This document shows positions 23,291 through 35,122 of a stretch of DNA of 64,000 nucleotides, one piece after another. The notes under the pieces were generated by a model. It saw only the letters and a list, made by a program, of their open reading frames with translations, had not been told where the DNA came from and did not search any database. Both the position numbers and the translations under genes were made by a program. The first letter of the stretch is position 1. Every line of letters starts with the position of its first letter. Source of the stretch: Amphiura filiformis (lineage: Eukaryota; Echinodermata; Ophiuroidea; Amphilepidida; Amphiuridae). The stretch covers positions 44,196,599 to 44,260,598 of the forward strand of contig NC_092640.1 in the NCBI RefSeq assembly GCF_039555335.1, given 5' to 3'.

Positions 23291-24470
23291 AATTGAATAC
23301 CTGAGTGGAAGAAGGGCCCAACTCCAATTTTTTACAAAAATGAGTTAGACCCAGCATTTTATTGCCAGCAGACTGTTCTTCCTTGTGTGTGAAAGATGAG
23401 CCAAAATTCACTCTCTAAATAGTCTTTCACGTACACTTAATCATGGTTTTCATGGAAGAAAGGCCCAACTCCATGGAGTTGGGCCCTTCTTCCACAAAAA
23501 ATATTGGATTAAAGAGGAATTTTGTACATCCATGAAATCTGCTTTTCACTACAATAAACTTTCTTGCTAACATATTACATGCTTCTACTTGTGCAATTAA
23601 TGGATAATTACCTAATTTCTGTAGCTATTTATAACACATCTGCTTACGGAACTGAAGTATATTAGTGGAAGAAGGGCCCTGTACCGTTGCCATGGAAACA
23701 TCATATACACTAAGCCAAAAAAGAAACTTATAATTTTTCACAAGGTCATATCTTAAAATCCTCTCCATAAAAATGAACAAAAATTGCACACAGGATTACT
23801 TCAATACTCTACTCTAAACACTGGTCAGTAACCAAACAGTTGTCCAACTGACACAACAGCAAAATACACTGACATGCAACACCTTCCTGGACCACATTCA
23901 CAGCGCAACAGATTTCTTTGGCTGGGTTCCAATTTTTCGCTGTACATGAACAAAATTACACACAGGATTACTTCAATACTTATTCTAAACACATGTCAGT
24001 AACCAAGCAGTTGTCCAACTGTCACAACAGTAAAATACACTGACACGGAACAGCTTCCGGGATCACATTCACAGGCGAATAATTGGAACCCAGCCAAAGA
24101 AATCTGTTGCGCTGTAAATGTGGTCCAGGAAGGTGTTGCATGTCAGTGCATTTTGCTGTTGTGTCAGTTGGACAACTGCATAGTTAGTGACATGTGTTTA
24201 GAGTAGAGTATTGAGGCAATCCTGTGTGTAATTTTGGTTAATTTTGATAGACAGGATTTTAAGATATGACCTTGTGAAAAATTATAAGTTTCTTTTTTGG
24301 CTTAGTGTATAATTTCGAATGTATGTAATATTGTATGTTCATGTATTAAAGGTCCCCTGATGATGAAAACATTCTGTCCATAAAACTTTTCCAAATATTA
24401 AGTTTTTTCTTAATATCTCAAAAACAGTTTTGATGGAGTTGGGCCCTTCTTCCACTCAGGTATTTAATTG
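23291..24470. mobile_element. Fold-back transposon with GTGGAAGAAGGGCCCAACTCC ends (1.18 kb)
   Basis: Left end AATTGAATACCTGAGTGGAA, GAAGGGCCCAACTCC; right end is the complement, followed by TATTTAATTG. An internal near-perfect 42-bp palindrome (23453-23494) uses the same GGCCCAACTCCA phrase, and a second internal inverted repeat lies at 23870-24190 (GTGGTCCAGGAAGGTGTTGC). A reverse-oriented copy in intron 2 of copy 6 is split by the Gmr1-like element, and this copy preserves the empty site GAGATATTAAG. Confidence 0.8.
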
Positions 24471-25803
24471 TGATATTGAAGACCAGTGGTCTTCGTTTGG
24501 TTTTGTTCATTTATTTAAATTGACAACATATCTTAGAACTTGAAAAGCTAATAATTTTTTCCCAACAGGTTATCAAGAAACTTTGCAGCTGAAGAAACTA
24601 AAAACCAAATTCTCTCGAATATCTGCAACCGTCATTGAACCAAGCACAGAGCAGATCTCCAAATATCAAGAAATGGTACGTGAGAAAAGCAGCGACATTA
24701 CCGGGATTGAATACAAGTGGCACAACCAAACCTTCCAAGAGTTTGTGACATCTATAGAAACAGGGCAGAAGTACCATTTTATCACCATTGTCCATGCCAT
24801 ATATTATGTGGGTAAAGTAGAGGAAACCTTCAGAACGTTCTCTAACTTATTGGAGCCTGGCGGGATGATCTTCATGGTAATACATGCAGGTAGGTAAGAC
24901 AGTCGTAAGTACTCCGGTCTGTTTTGGGACGTATCTACACGAGTTTGAAGTGTGACATTTATTTTTTTAAATGGACCTATAATACCAAAGGCCCAAATTA
25001 TCTCAAAATTATTACGTGCTGTGCAATTTTGACTCACGATTCACAAAATTAGGTGAACTTAGCGACAAATTTAGAAACAAAAGACCATCTATATTCAAAT
25101 TTTCACCCCAAAAAAGTCCATCATTATTATACCAGAATGATGAAAATGAGACTCATTTCACATGTTTCAGCAGCACAAGCAGCACATCCCCATATAGCCA
25201 TTTGTACTCAGACCCGAGGTAAGAAATCAGGGCCAGAGTATGAGTACCACCATGTAAAAAAAAAAAAGATCCGTTTAATTGGGGGGGGGAGGTGGTCAAA
25301 ACTCAAAAACACTTAAATGAAAGTAATATAACTTCACCTTTCTGTTGTAGACTCCTGTCTGTCACTGCTTGCGAAGACATTCCCAAAGCTAGCTGTGGAA
25401 GAGCAGACTCCAACAACTACTACCGAATATGAGGTGAAGACAAATTATATTATCAACTCCGCAGATGTCAAACCTGTTCTCAGCAAGTACCAGATGGCTT
25501 ATACCCAATCTTCGTTCACACTTTCATCAGATGTAACCACCTGTTTCACCCAAGATGAAATGACACCTGTCACCAGTCTTCTACTTGATTTCATCACTAT
25601 GACAGTCAAGTTTCAGGAATCAGTATCAGATGAAACCTTCAATTAAGTCATGGATTTTATCAAACGTAATTCACGTGTCAGGAAAGGTGATCAAGGTGAT
25701 GATAAATATTACTTTGATACTGAATGTGATATTCTAGTAATATCAAAGTAGGTACTATGTGCCGAGATCCGACCCAAGCAGAACAAAGTTGGTAATAAGG
25801 GAG

Positions 25804-26641
25804 TGTTCAGAAATACTTTGATGGGGGGAGGCTGGAATTTTTTTTTTGCGTGTACAATTTTTCAACCACGTCCCCTCTTTGTGAACCCAAAACTTTTTTG
25901 ACCCCCCTCTTAATGTACCAAAATCGTTTTGACCCCCTCATAGTAGGTACAAATTATTTTGACCCCCCCTCCATTATAATGTACTACTATTCTTCATCAA
26001 AGGACAGGGAAATATACTAATGATACTAAAACTTGTATTCATTGTGCAATGATATTGTACCAATGTCATTGATATAAAAGATGTGGAATTACGAAAATGT
26101 TTTGTCATATTGCTTCACTTTTCTTCTATTAGGATTTTAGGGGATATCCCCAGATGGAAAAATTGGACAACGGGGGCAACGTGTAACCCCCATTCTCCCG
26201 CTTCCGCCACCTTTAATTGGAATAATATAACATAATAGTCAAAATACAGTGATAATAATCTGTGCTACATGAAACATTGTTGTAAAATGTGAACGCTAAA
26301 GACCAATTGCAGCTTTTTAGTAATTTAAAAAGAGGAACTGACATATAGCTCAAAATTTAATTATAAATAAGACAATTTTAACACTACATATCTCTGACAA
26401 TCGAGTATTGAACGATTTATCAAAATATATCAAGTACCTGATAAAATACCCTTATCTGCCATGTACGTTTGTTCTGGTTTTAGGCTATTTTGTATTTTTT
26501 GTTGCTAAAGTTTTTACCCCCCTCTATGTGCCAAATAACTTTTTTTAAACCACCCCGTTCACACACCCAAAACATTTACCCCCCCCCCCGCCATTCAGAA
26601 CTCCAGAAATGTTATGACCCCTAATATAGGTATTTCTGAAC
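25804..26641. mobile_element. Repeat with GTTCAGAAATAC inverted ends and pyrimidine-rich core
   Basis: GTTCAGAAATAC at the left returns as GTATTTCTGAAC-like sequence (TATTTCTGAAC) at 26631-26641. The interior has repeated TTTTGACCCCCCTC phrases and C/G homopolymer runs. It interrupts the 3' flank of copy 4, whose AATACAATAAACAACATAAA resumes at about 26668. There is no ORF. Confidence 0.5.
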
Positions 26642-26804
26642 AAATTGAGATTTAGGCAAGTGGGCAAAAATACAATAAACAACATAAAAAGTTCACAACT
26701 AAAATGTCAGGGACTTAGGGCTTTCAGTAAGCCTAGACGCTATTCCACCCGCCGGCAACGGCCAATAGGCGCTAGCCAGCAAATCTCCAAGTCGGTGAGC
26801 CCTG

Positions 26805-28130
26805 CACATCGTCATCATCCCTATATCTTCGTGTCAAAAATTGCCGTGATAGTACAACGAATCCTCTCGTTTTTCAAAAGCTACGCATGGCGATTTTGTT
26901 CGAGATAGGCCGAGCGACTCAGGCTAAGCATACCATTTACATGATATGAGATATCACACAGAGCCTGCCGCATAGTTTCTATTCTATGATTTGTGCATGA
27001 TGATCAGTACCACATTATGGTGTTGTCATTATAGACCACTTGGCATGTGACGTCATTGCCCGGCAGTATGCGCGCGCATTATGACAATTTACATTGTTCT
27101 TTGCCCTGCAGTGTGCGTACGCATCGTAGTCTGCTAAGGGCATGTGCATTTTAAATCGCCCGCCACATTTCATACAATACAAGAAAGCCATTGAACAGTG
27201 TAGCGGCTTGTTCGAGCATATCGATAGACGAGTCCCTCGCCTTTGTTGATAAACAGTGATGTCAAGTGGTCTATAGAAAATTCGATTTGTTGTCAGGAAA
27301 AACGCAGGTTTTGTTTCCAGTACACTAACTCGAAAAGCAATACACTAATTAGCGGGGCCTTGCTGTTTGCTGTGGATATATTTTACTGCATATTATAAGT
27401 AAAGATTTTGAAATCCAAAGTAAAAATTGTGACATATTCAACTATTTGAGAAATGAATTATACAAAGGAACCCGTGTAAGATCCAGCTGCTGTATCTATA
27501 ATTCAATGTACATTATCGACTTTCTTTATCTGCGTCAATAATAGAATATCGATTTCAATCGAATTGAATACATGTCTCCATTTTGAGTTTGTAAAAAAAA
27601 AAAAAGAAAAAAAAAAGCGCAGTGATTTATAGTGCGCTACGCACAGGCACAACGCCTAGACGTTGATCCACAAGCCTCAGCACACTTTACAGGTTGTCGC
27701 TGACCACTATGGCCCCACATCATTCCATAAACCATTAACAATTCAGGGGCTTTGCTGCTTCAAGAGCGCACACCCTAGGCATTCCACAAATAACCAACGC
27801 AACCAGGATCAGCTCCCCGAGTTTTGTACGGGTTACAACGAGACAAATTAGCAGTGAGTTCCTTGTCCAAGGGAATTTCAAGCTAACTAAATTTTTCCAC
27901 GAGAGCATACAAGGCACCACCAGGGTTCGAACTCGCAACCTCTCGCACCATAGTCGAACGCCTTATCGATTGAGCTAACTTGTACTACACCTCTGAGCGA
28001 TCAGCGATCGATTTCTAGCCAATCAGATACGGTAGGCCTCCTTTTCTTGCGTTCGGTGAAATACCAATCGCCCGTCGCTCACCAACGGAGTATTAAGTTT
28101 ATATTTATAACACTGGCTGTCGACACTGTG
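26805..28130. mobile_element. Transib/RAG-like non-autonomous element, copy B (5-bp TSD CCCTG)
   Basis: The left end reads CACATCGTCATCATCCC and the right end, read inward, CACAGTGTCGACAGCC. It is flanked by a perfect 5-bp duplication CCCTG (26800-26804, 28131-28135). The terminal 130 bp on the left and 140 bp on the right match copy C in intron 2 of the last HNMT gene. CAC-starting ends with a 5-bp duplication are the signature of Transib and ProtoRAG elements; the right heptamer equals the V(D)J heptamer CACAGTG. A SINE is nested at 27592-27982. No transposase or RAG1-like ORF is present. Confidence 0.75.
27592..27982 (-). mobile_element. tRNA-derived SINE nested in copy B
   Basis: Reverse-complement copy of the SINE at 7419-7797: A-rich 5' edge (the tail), GCGCAGTGATTTATAGTGCG, and a tRNA-like head with GGGTTCGAACTCGCAACC. 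The uninterrupted form GAGTTTGTACTTTACCACTG at about 55293 in copy C confirms the insertion and suggests a TTGTA duplication. Confidence 0.85.
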
Positions 28131-28218
28131 CCCTGTCATATTTTTTCCTTGGTACGTATTTTTGCCCCGCTGATTTTGTCATCAAATAGCAAGATAACAG
28201 GACGGTAATGATCTCAAA

Positions 28219-28289
28219 TAACCGGTTATACAGTGATAGAATTCTCGCCTGCCATGCGGGAGGCCCGGGTTCTATTCCCGGTGGAATAA
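28219..28289 (+). pseudogene. tRNA-Gly(GCC)-like sequence
   Basis: The anticodon arm TTCTCGCCTGCCATGCGGGAG and T arm CCGGGTTCTATTCCCGG match animal tRNA-Gly(GCC), and the D-arm region CAGTGATAG is close to CAGTGGTAG. The acceptor strands (TAACCGG and TGGAATA) do not pair properly, so this is most likely a decayed tRNA gene or tRNA-derived repeat head. Confidence 0.6.
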
Positions 28290-28560
28290 TTTCGGTAATT
28301 TTTTTTTCTCATCCCTTTTAACTCCTTAATTATTTGTTTTTATGTGAAAATGTATACATTACATTGGGAAAATTAATTAATTAATTAAAACTACAAGAAT
28401 GAAAACTCAGTTTTTTTAATTTACAAAAATCATAAAATAAATGAAAAATGTTTAATGTACATGATGATATACAAAATAAAATTTAAAAAAAATATTTCAG
28501 GGTCGAATTAAAACAAAAAGAATGAGATATATTGTCAAGAATGATGGGCGTAGTGGTATG

Positions 28561-29433
28561 CAGTGTTGTAGTCAAGACCTCTATGTCCGAGACCGAGACC
28601 GAGACCAAGACCTGCCCATCCGAGATCGAGACCGAGACCAAACCTTCCGAGACCAAGACCACAGAGACCGAGACCTCTAAGTTCCGAGACCAAGACCGAG
28701 ACCGAGACCTTGGTTTAATCCCGGGGGATACTCAAGTTTGGTTTGGGTAGGGATGTGCCGCTGAGAATTTGAAAGGGAACCCATCATTGTACCGCAACTT
28801 TTCAAGAAATTTGGACTCGCAGTATTTGTCTTAATTTTTAAAATATTTCCTCCAAATTTTGGGACAATTTCAAAAATGTTAGCTATAGCGCCAGTGCGCG
28901 AAGCGCGCAAAATTGAGCAATTTTACCATATTTGGGCCCAAAACACAGTGTTTATCGTGCTGAAAAGAAGATGCACACTGCACAGAGCAACTATTTGTTC
29001 ATCTATTATGCTTTTGTGGATAATGTTCCCCTTGCAAAAGTTTCGTGGGATCATTGCTTCCGCCACCTGCCCACCTATATGTAATCATGAACTGAAATGG
29101 GAAGCTCACATCCGAACATGCTCACTTATGATACATTTATAACTAAATGATTTCTGTATCTTTATTCTTAACAATTTCTTCAACAATCATTGAAATTTAG
29201 GGTAAGGAATAAATAATGAACAACAACAGAAAACCATATCTTTTTCTTCAGGTCTCGACAGGTCTCGACAGGTCTCGAACAAAAAAACCTTTCGAGACCG
29301 AGACTTTTGAGGTCCGAGACCGAGACTTTTGAGTTCCGAGACCGAGACCTTGACATCCGAGACCGAGACACTGCAGAACCAGGTCTCGAGATGGTCTCGA
29401 GACCGAGACCTGGTCTCGAGACCTACAACACTG
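28561..29433. mobile_element. hAT-type element with GAGACC subterminal repeats and 8-bp TSD
   Basis: Ends CAGTGTTGTAG and CTACAACACTG are perfectly inverted and flanked by an 8-bp duplication GTGGTATG (28553-28560, 29434-29441). Both subterminal regions are arrays of CCGAGACCGAGACC-type hexamers (28586-28715 and 29250-29422). Length is 873 bp. The middle (28740-29240) has no transposase. ORFs through the hexamers are artefacts of the repeat. Confidence 0.88.
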
Positions 29434-29441
29434 GTGGTATG

Positions 29442-30370
29442 GCGACGGGAACACGGCAACGTACGGTGCTGCATGTTTCTGGATGCCGATGCCGGACCAT
29501 AATGCAATTCACGCAATGATTGGCTTGCTGATTGTGCTAATTATTCACATTTACGCTGAAAATGGCCACGGTGTCAGTTGAGTGGAGGAGTGTAATGATA
29601 AATGATAAATCTCATAATCCCATCTTTAGCCTTTTGTTTACTAAAAAAAGACGCGTTTTGTAAAGATAGATTAGCCGTTTTATGCATAAAGAGCACGAAC
29701 GTTTGGGAAAGGTTTCAAACATATAATAAAGACACTGATGTGATGATGAAATTCGGGAAATATCTGCGTCGCAATGTTTTGTTTTGGTTTTAGGAATTTG
29801 ACCTTAAAATTTACGACTTCATGACATTATCATTCGAAATCAACAAAAGATATTTCAACAGTATATGGCCTCATTCTTTCTCTAGAATGTTTTGTACATG
29901 TATGTGAAATAGCTTCAACAATGGTTCGCTACATAATGGTAAAAACAGCCTTGACCTAAAAAAGGGCGAGAGGTACCATATTTACCGATTCAGGCTAAAT
30001 TTAAAATTGATATAAAACGTTTGTTTTTTGGTCGATTACAAAAATTAATTTTTGTCATATAAAGAAATTGTGTCTGGCGTGAATTACACTACAGTTTGTT
30101 ATTCTTAGGGCTCTTTAACTTCTTCAAATAATTTTTTTAATGATAGAGTGAATCCCCTGGCACTCTATAATTACGCACAAAAGATCGAGTCCCCTTAAAT
30201 GATCGGCCACCGTTGTCTGCCAAACCTAATACCCTTGAACATAGGCGCCATGGCTACAGAGCGCATAGCTCTGTAGCCATGGTGCACCTATAGGCCTACA
30301 TCCTAATCCGAAACCACCGCTGCTCACCACAACCCCAAAAACCATTGCTCATCTGGATACAGAGCAAGTT
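29442..30370. other. Intergenic DNA, no gene seen
   Basis: No convincing ORF or repeat is recognised apart from a hairpin at 30239-30293. From about 30375 the 3' flank of copy 4 resumes (GTGGATCTGATGTCACATTC, matching 3954-3980), so 26740-30370 is a large insertion into that flank. Confidence 0.5.
30239..30293. repeat. Strong inverted repeat (hairpin, about 22-bp arms)
   Basis: ATAGGCGCCATGGCTACAGA, GC and its near-complement GCTCTGTAGCCATGGTGCAC, CTAT are separated by only about five bases. It could be a small palindromic element remnant; no function is assigned. Confidence 0.7.
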
Positions 30371-30639
30371 AGGTTGTAATAACTAGTTGTACGAGTGGAT
30401 CTGATGTCACATTCAGACCTGTGTAAAAATCAACAAACAACTCTCTCACTTTCTCCATATATTGGGCTATTTCAGATGAATTTTGTAGCACTCCCCTATC
30501 AACTGGTACATGAATGAAATTTGTAGTACATTTAATCGGAATCTTTAAATTCTATATAATGTATATCACAAAGTGTGGTCACTTTTACCTCAGTGTTCTG
30601 AACCAGCGGATATCCCTGACCCTTTAACATTGCAATAGG

Positions 30640-31565
30640 CCTCCCGTTATTAAGGCCTATTATCAAAATAATCTCAGTCCAAATTTAAATTGCACCAATA
30701 GGATATAGGATATATTAGACACAAACACGTGTATCACAAATGATGGGAAACAGAATACATGTGAAACCCCGTCATGTGGATGAAGCTATATCTTTCGTGT
30801 TCATAATACCTAAACAAAATATATTCCCGGCCTACAATTTCACTGGAATTATGAGAATATTTTGAGCTTTCTTCTGATATCCAAATTTCCATTATGATGG
30901 GGGTAAAGTGGAGGGATGAGGCTGTTGATTGGATCATCCACCTTTAATTTCATTTGCTTAATTAACCTGTATTTTAGCTTACTGTAATAATCGTAGTCTG
31001 TTAGATCTGTAACCGGGATTGAGCCATGCAAAATGCACTATATAAATCACTTGTATTAATTATTTTTACACAATTCTGAATCTTGGTTAACATGAACGGT
31101 TACTGTAATTGTAGTCTGTAATATCTGTTTTAACAGTGCATTGATACATACCAAATGCACTATATAACTCGCTCTTACTATAATTACTATTTTTACATAA
31201 CTCTGAAGAATTATGAACTACTTACATAATAAAGATATATATATCATAATTATCTTAAAGTATGCACTTACCTGAATATCCGTATATCCAATGAAATTAT
31301 CCATTGTAAACATCCGTAAGGAAGAAGACATGCAAAAGAAAAGAGAAAAAGAAATGTGTCAGCATCAGTTAAAAATAATAATATTGATTTCCATTGGTCT
31401 AAGCTCTGGGATTATGGTCTGGGTATGATGGGGGTAAATTGAAGGAATGAGGCTGTTGATTGGGTTACCGTTACCCACCTTTTGATTTCAAATGCTTAAT
31501 TAATCTGTATTTTAGGGTACTGCAATTGTAGTAAAATGTATTGATACATATCAAATTCCCCATAT
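30640..31565. other. 3' flank of copy 4 with internally repeated segment
   Basis: The phrase GGGATGAGGCTGTTGATTGG, ATTTTAGCTTACTG, and TGCACTATATAA(A)TCAC occurs two or three times (30900-31050, 31100-31170, 31430-31570). No gene is seen. Confidence 0.5.
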
Positions 31566-31571
31566 GAATCA

Positions 31572-31577
31572 CATGTT

Positions 31578-31609
<32 letters not shown>
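31572..31609. repeat. (ATT)n microsatellite
   Basis: About twelve ATT units. The same point in the paralogous flank near position 50 has a short ATTATTATTATT run and no adjacent element. Confidence 0.9.
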
Positions 31610-31612
<3 letters not shown>

Positions 31613-32626
31613 TAGCTGGGGGGTTTTCAACCCCCCGAGCTAGGTACTGTTTTGCTATCGGATCTTTCTGCTTCTTCTTCTTCTTCTTCTTTCTGGCAAT
31701 AACTTCAAATTGCTTCTCCTCCTACATGTTACACCCTACAATTACGTAACTTGCACATATGTACCGCCTATATCCAGTGCCCATATGGTGCAAAGAGAAT
31801 TGGGATCAAAGGTCATTAAAGGGGCATTTTCGGTATATAACCAAATATCTTCAAAATGCTTCTTCTGCCACATATTACATAGCACAATGACGTCACTTAC
31901 ACATGTGCATCGGCTTTACCCAGTGCCCATACCTTGCACACAGAATTGGGGTCAAAGGTCATTAAGGGGTAAAATCTTACAATTGCATTATCTGGACATC
32001 TGTAAGGAGTATGGGGCTCAAACTCGATAAAATAAATCTCATGACCAGGGGAACATTTTGCGGGGGTCAGGTCAAAGGTCATGCAGAGGTCAAATTTTAG
32101 AAACGCATTTCCTGGACATCTGTAAGGGGTACGGGGCTCAAACTTGGTGACAACAAACTTAATGATCAGGGGAACATGTTGGAACATTTTGCAGGGGTCA
32201 GGTCAAAGGTCATGTAGAGGTCAAATTTTCTAAATGCATTTTCTGGACATCTGTTAGGGGTACGGGGCTCAAACTCCACAACAACAAACTTACTAACCTG
32301 GGGAACATTTTGGAACACTGTGCAAGGGTCATGTCAAAGGTCATCTGGGGTCAAATCGTAGAATTTCATTTTCTGGATATCTGTAAGAGGTACGGGGCTC
32401 AAACATGGTGACAACAAACCTCAAGACCAGGGAACATTATGGAACATCATGCATAGGTCAGGTCAAAGGTCATCTGGGGTCAAATCTTAGAATTGAATTT
32501 TTTAGACATCTGTTAGGAGTACGGGACTCAAACTCGGTGAAAACAAACCCCATGACCAGGGGAGCATTTTTGGAACATTTTGTAGGGGTCAGATACCTCC
32601 ACAACACCAACATGCCCCAGCTAGGT
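31610..32626. mobile_element. Repeat element with CCTAGCTGGGG ends and AAGGTCA tandem core (1.02 kb)
   Basis: CCTAGCTGGGG near 31611 returns as CCCCAGCTAGG at 32616-32626. Most of the interior is about six imperfect 115-120-bp units: GGGGAACATTTTG, GGGTCAGGTCAAAGGTCAT, TTTTCTGGACATCTGTTAGG, GTACGGGGCTCAAACTC. The paralogous flank at the window start lacks it. There is no coding content. Confidence 0.65.
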
Positions 32627-32749
32627 TTGTGGTCTATGACCACCATTTGCCACTAGTTATTATTATTATATCATTTTACTATATTATATTAGGTACCCTA
32701 AAATGTATGTCTGCTGTATTTTTAAACTTTACACAAATTTCATTTAAAA

Positions 32750-33015
32750 TATTCAGACAGACCAATTGCTATCTTCTGAAGACATGGAAGATAGCAAACA
32801 AAATGGAACGTGATAGTTCACATGTACTATCTACGGAATATAACAAACATAGTAAAGAATGAATTTAATGTTCTGAAGATACTTTAAACTTAGTAGGCCT
32901 ACCATGTGCTATCTCCTGAAGGTGGCCAACTAAGTGCCGTGTGCTATCTGCAGAAGATAGCAAATGTAGTATAGAATATAATGTTCTGAAGATATATAAA
33001 CTTAGTACCATGTGC
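32750..33015. repeat. 75-bp minisatellite, 3' flank of copy 4 (about 3-4 units)
   Basis: Diverged units (CTATCTTCTGAAGACATGGA, GTGCTATCTGCAGAAGATAG, AATGTTCTGAAGATATATAA). They are followed, as after copies 2 and 3, by GTGCTATTGTGGTGTACC and ATAATCCATT. Confidence 0.8.
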
Positions 33016-33019
33016 TATT

Positions 33020-34004
33020 GTGGTGTACCTTATATAATCCATTTTCAAGTAATATGGGAATCCTCTATGAGATCATGTTTGTTTACAATAACAAAATCAG
33101 TCAAGACAAATTTAGTCCTTTATCTATATTTATCTCAGTGAAATTCCTGCAGGCAGTGCTACCATATATATACCGAATATAAACAACATTAATTTGGGTT
33201 GGTCTATTTGGCAAACACAAAAATGTTATTAACGTGTTATAATCACGTTTTGGTTTTATTCAAAATGTTTAAATATCATTTAAATGTGATATCGTTGGTT
33301 GCATTCCATTAGGCCTATAGCATAAAGTGATTTTTTTTAAAAATGGGCACATATGTTTTCGTTCATCTCAGCAGTCAATTAGGTAATTAATTAATAAATA
33401 AACAATTAAATTTGGCGTATCGTTACAAAATGAAATTGTGTGTTTTTCATAGTGGCGTATCGACCATATGCCACCTTTTATACACATTTTATAATAGTAA
33501 GCAAACTGAGACATATCTGCAAAAATTAAAAACATTGCATAGTGGCGTACACTCGCTATATTCCATAGTGACGTATCGGACCTACATGCCAGTATGGAAT
33601 GAGCCGACGAAAAGTAACGCCAAAGGGATTACACAGCGACCGAGGTGGCGTAAGGTTGGCGTTACGGTATTGCGTGTTTTCATTTTATAGCGACTTATAG
33701 TTTTGTACCTGTTTTCAATTGACCAGTAATAATGTGTGTATTTTTTTTTCAAAGTTCTATAAAGATAAAATCCATGCATTAGTTTCCTACGGAAATTTCA
33801 CATCAATTACAAAATATCTGATTTACTCAACTCGATTTATATTGCCATTTCTTCAAACCCGATTTTCTCGAAAAGTTGTTTATTCGCGGTGCCCCCTATA
33901 CGCCAATATAAACTGGCTTCAAAAAGAAACTTATAATTTTGTCTGTAAAACGTTTGTGTTTGAAGATCCGTTTAATTGGGGGGGGGGTGTCAAAACTCAA
34001 AAAC
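33020..34004. other. Flank between copy 4 remnants and copy 5
   Basis: 33020-33130 is the diverged counterpart of 13650-13760. The rest, with several TAGTGGCGTA phrases (33450-33600), has no recognised gene. 33965-34004 (GATCCGTTTAATTGGGGGGG, CAAAACTCAAAAACAC) also occurs before exon 3 of copy 4 at 25270-25315. Confidence 0.5.
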
Positions 34005-35122
34005 ACTTTTCAGGAGTTTGAGAGATCTACGGAAGCAGAGCAGAAGTACCATTTCATCACCATTGTCCATGCTATATATTTTGTGGGTGAAGTGGAAGAA
34101 ACCGTCAGAAAGTTGTACGAGTTATTGGAACCAGGCGGGAAAATATTCTTGGTAGCTTTAACAGGTGAAACTCAGGGATATTCAAGTTTGGCTTGGGTAG
34201 GGACATGCCTTAGAATTGGGACATATATTTATACAATTTTCACCAAAATTAGGACACATTTCTATTCCCAAGGCCTATATTTAGGGCCAGTTTTGACAAT
34301 TTGAATATTTCTGGGGCAAAATTGGCAACTTTGAAAATTTGGAGTCAAATTTGACAATTTGATGTCAATTAGGGGCCAAATTTGGCAACTTGAAGATTTA
34401 GGAGCCAAATCAAATAGCTTCCAAGAGTTTGTGAGATCTATTAATAGAAGCAGTGTACAAGCATCCACTACTCAAAATATTGGACCTACCTGTCGTCTAT
34501 CACACGGTAGGGGATAGTAAAAACAAAACTTCCTATTCTCTAAATAAGGTCCGCTATGACTAATCTATTGAAGGTTCGCTATCTCTAAGGTTCGCTATCA
34601 CTAATTTTAATTAAGGTTCGCTATATCTAAGGTTCGCTATTACTAATTTTAATTAAGGTTCGTTACCACAAATTAATAAGGTTCGCTATCGCTAAGGTTA
34701 ACTATTATTATCTGTTGTAGACTCCGGTGCAGGATTGCTTTGGAAGACATTCCCATATATAGCTGTGGAAGAGCAGACTCCAACAACTACTACTGAACTA
34801 CAGAAGATGAAGACAAACTGTCTTATCACCTCCACAGATGTGAAATATGTTCTCAGAAAGTACCAGATGGCTTATACTGAATCTTCTTACACAGAATCAA
34901 CAGATCTAACCACCTGTTTCACCCAAGATGAAATGACACCTGTCACCAACCTTCTACTTGATTTCATCACTATGACAATGAAGTTTCAGGAATCAGTATT
35001 AGACGAAACCTTCAATCAAGTCAAGGACTATCAAACGTAATTCACGTGTCAGGAAAGGTGACCAAGGTGACGATAAATATTACTTTGATACTGAATGTGA
35101 TATTCTAGTAATATCAAAGTAG
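34005..35122 (+). pseudogene. HNMT-like methyltransferase, copy 5 (fragment)
   Basis: Exon 1 and the first half of exon 2 are missing. The remaining exon 2 (34005-34164) starts abruptly at the TFQEF codons next to sequence belonging to a different intron, and covers FITIVHAIYFV to the donor (GTGAAA instead of GTAAG). Exon 3 (34721-35122) follows a TGTTGTAG acceptor, but a 2-bp deletion in the VMDFIK region brings a stop at 35038-35040. A further exon-2 scrap of 36 bp lies at 34418-34453 between the two. Clearly non-functional. Confidence 0.85.
34540..34710. repeat. AAGGTTCGCTAT short tandem repeat
   Basis: About seven AAGGTTCGCTAT units are spread with CACTAATTTTAATT spacers, directly upstream of exon 3 of copy 5. 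This is an intron-2 local expansion. Confidence 0.75.

Larger units (their letters stand above)
22344..25751 (+). pseudogene. HNMT-like methyltransferase, copy 4 (3 exons, premature stop)
   Basis: Exons are 22344-22572, 24569-24889 and 25351-25751, with normal phase-1 junctions. Exon 1 encodes MATSNFQ... through VLGVGSGEG (motif I). Exon 2 encodes VIEPSTEQISKYQ and FITIVHAIYYV. Exon 3 is in frame but has TAA at 25644-25646 where intact copies have CAA (Gln), removing the last 34 codons including the C-terminal strand that closes the substrate pocket in HNMT. The predicted product is 281 aa. It could still be transcribed, but a working enzyme is unlikely. Intron 1 holds a 1.18-kb fold-back element. 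AATAAA is not kept in its usual place because a repeat is inserted at about 25804. Confidence 0.85.

Noticed and set aside
28219-28289. Functional tRNA-Gly gene
   Set aside because: The anticodon and T arms look right, but the acceptor strands do not pair, so it is listed as a pseudogene.
28532-29516. ORFs rich in ETET or RDRD/SRSR residues
   Set aside because: They are translations of the GAGACC hexamer arrays of the hAT element in several frames, not proteins.
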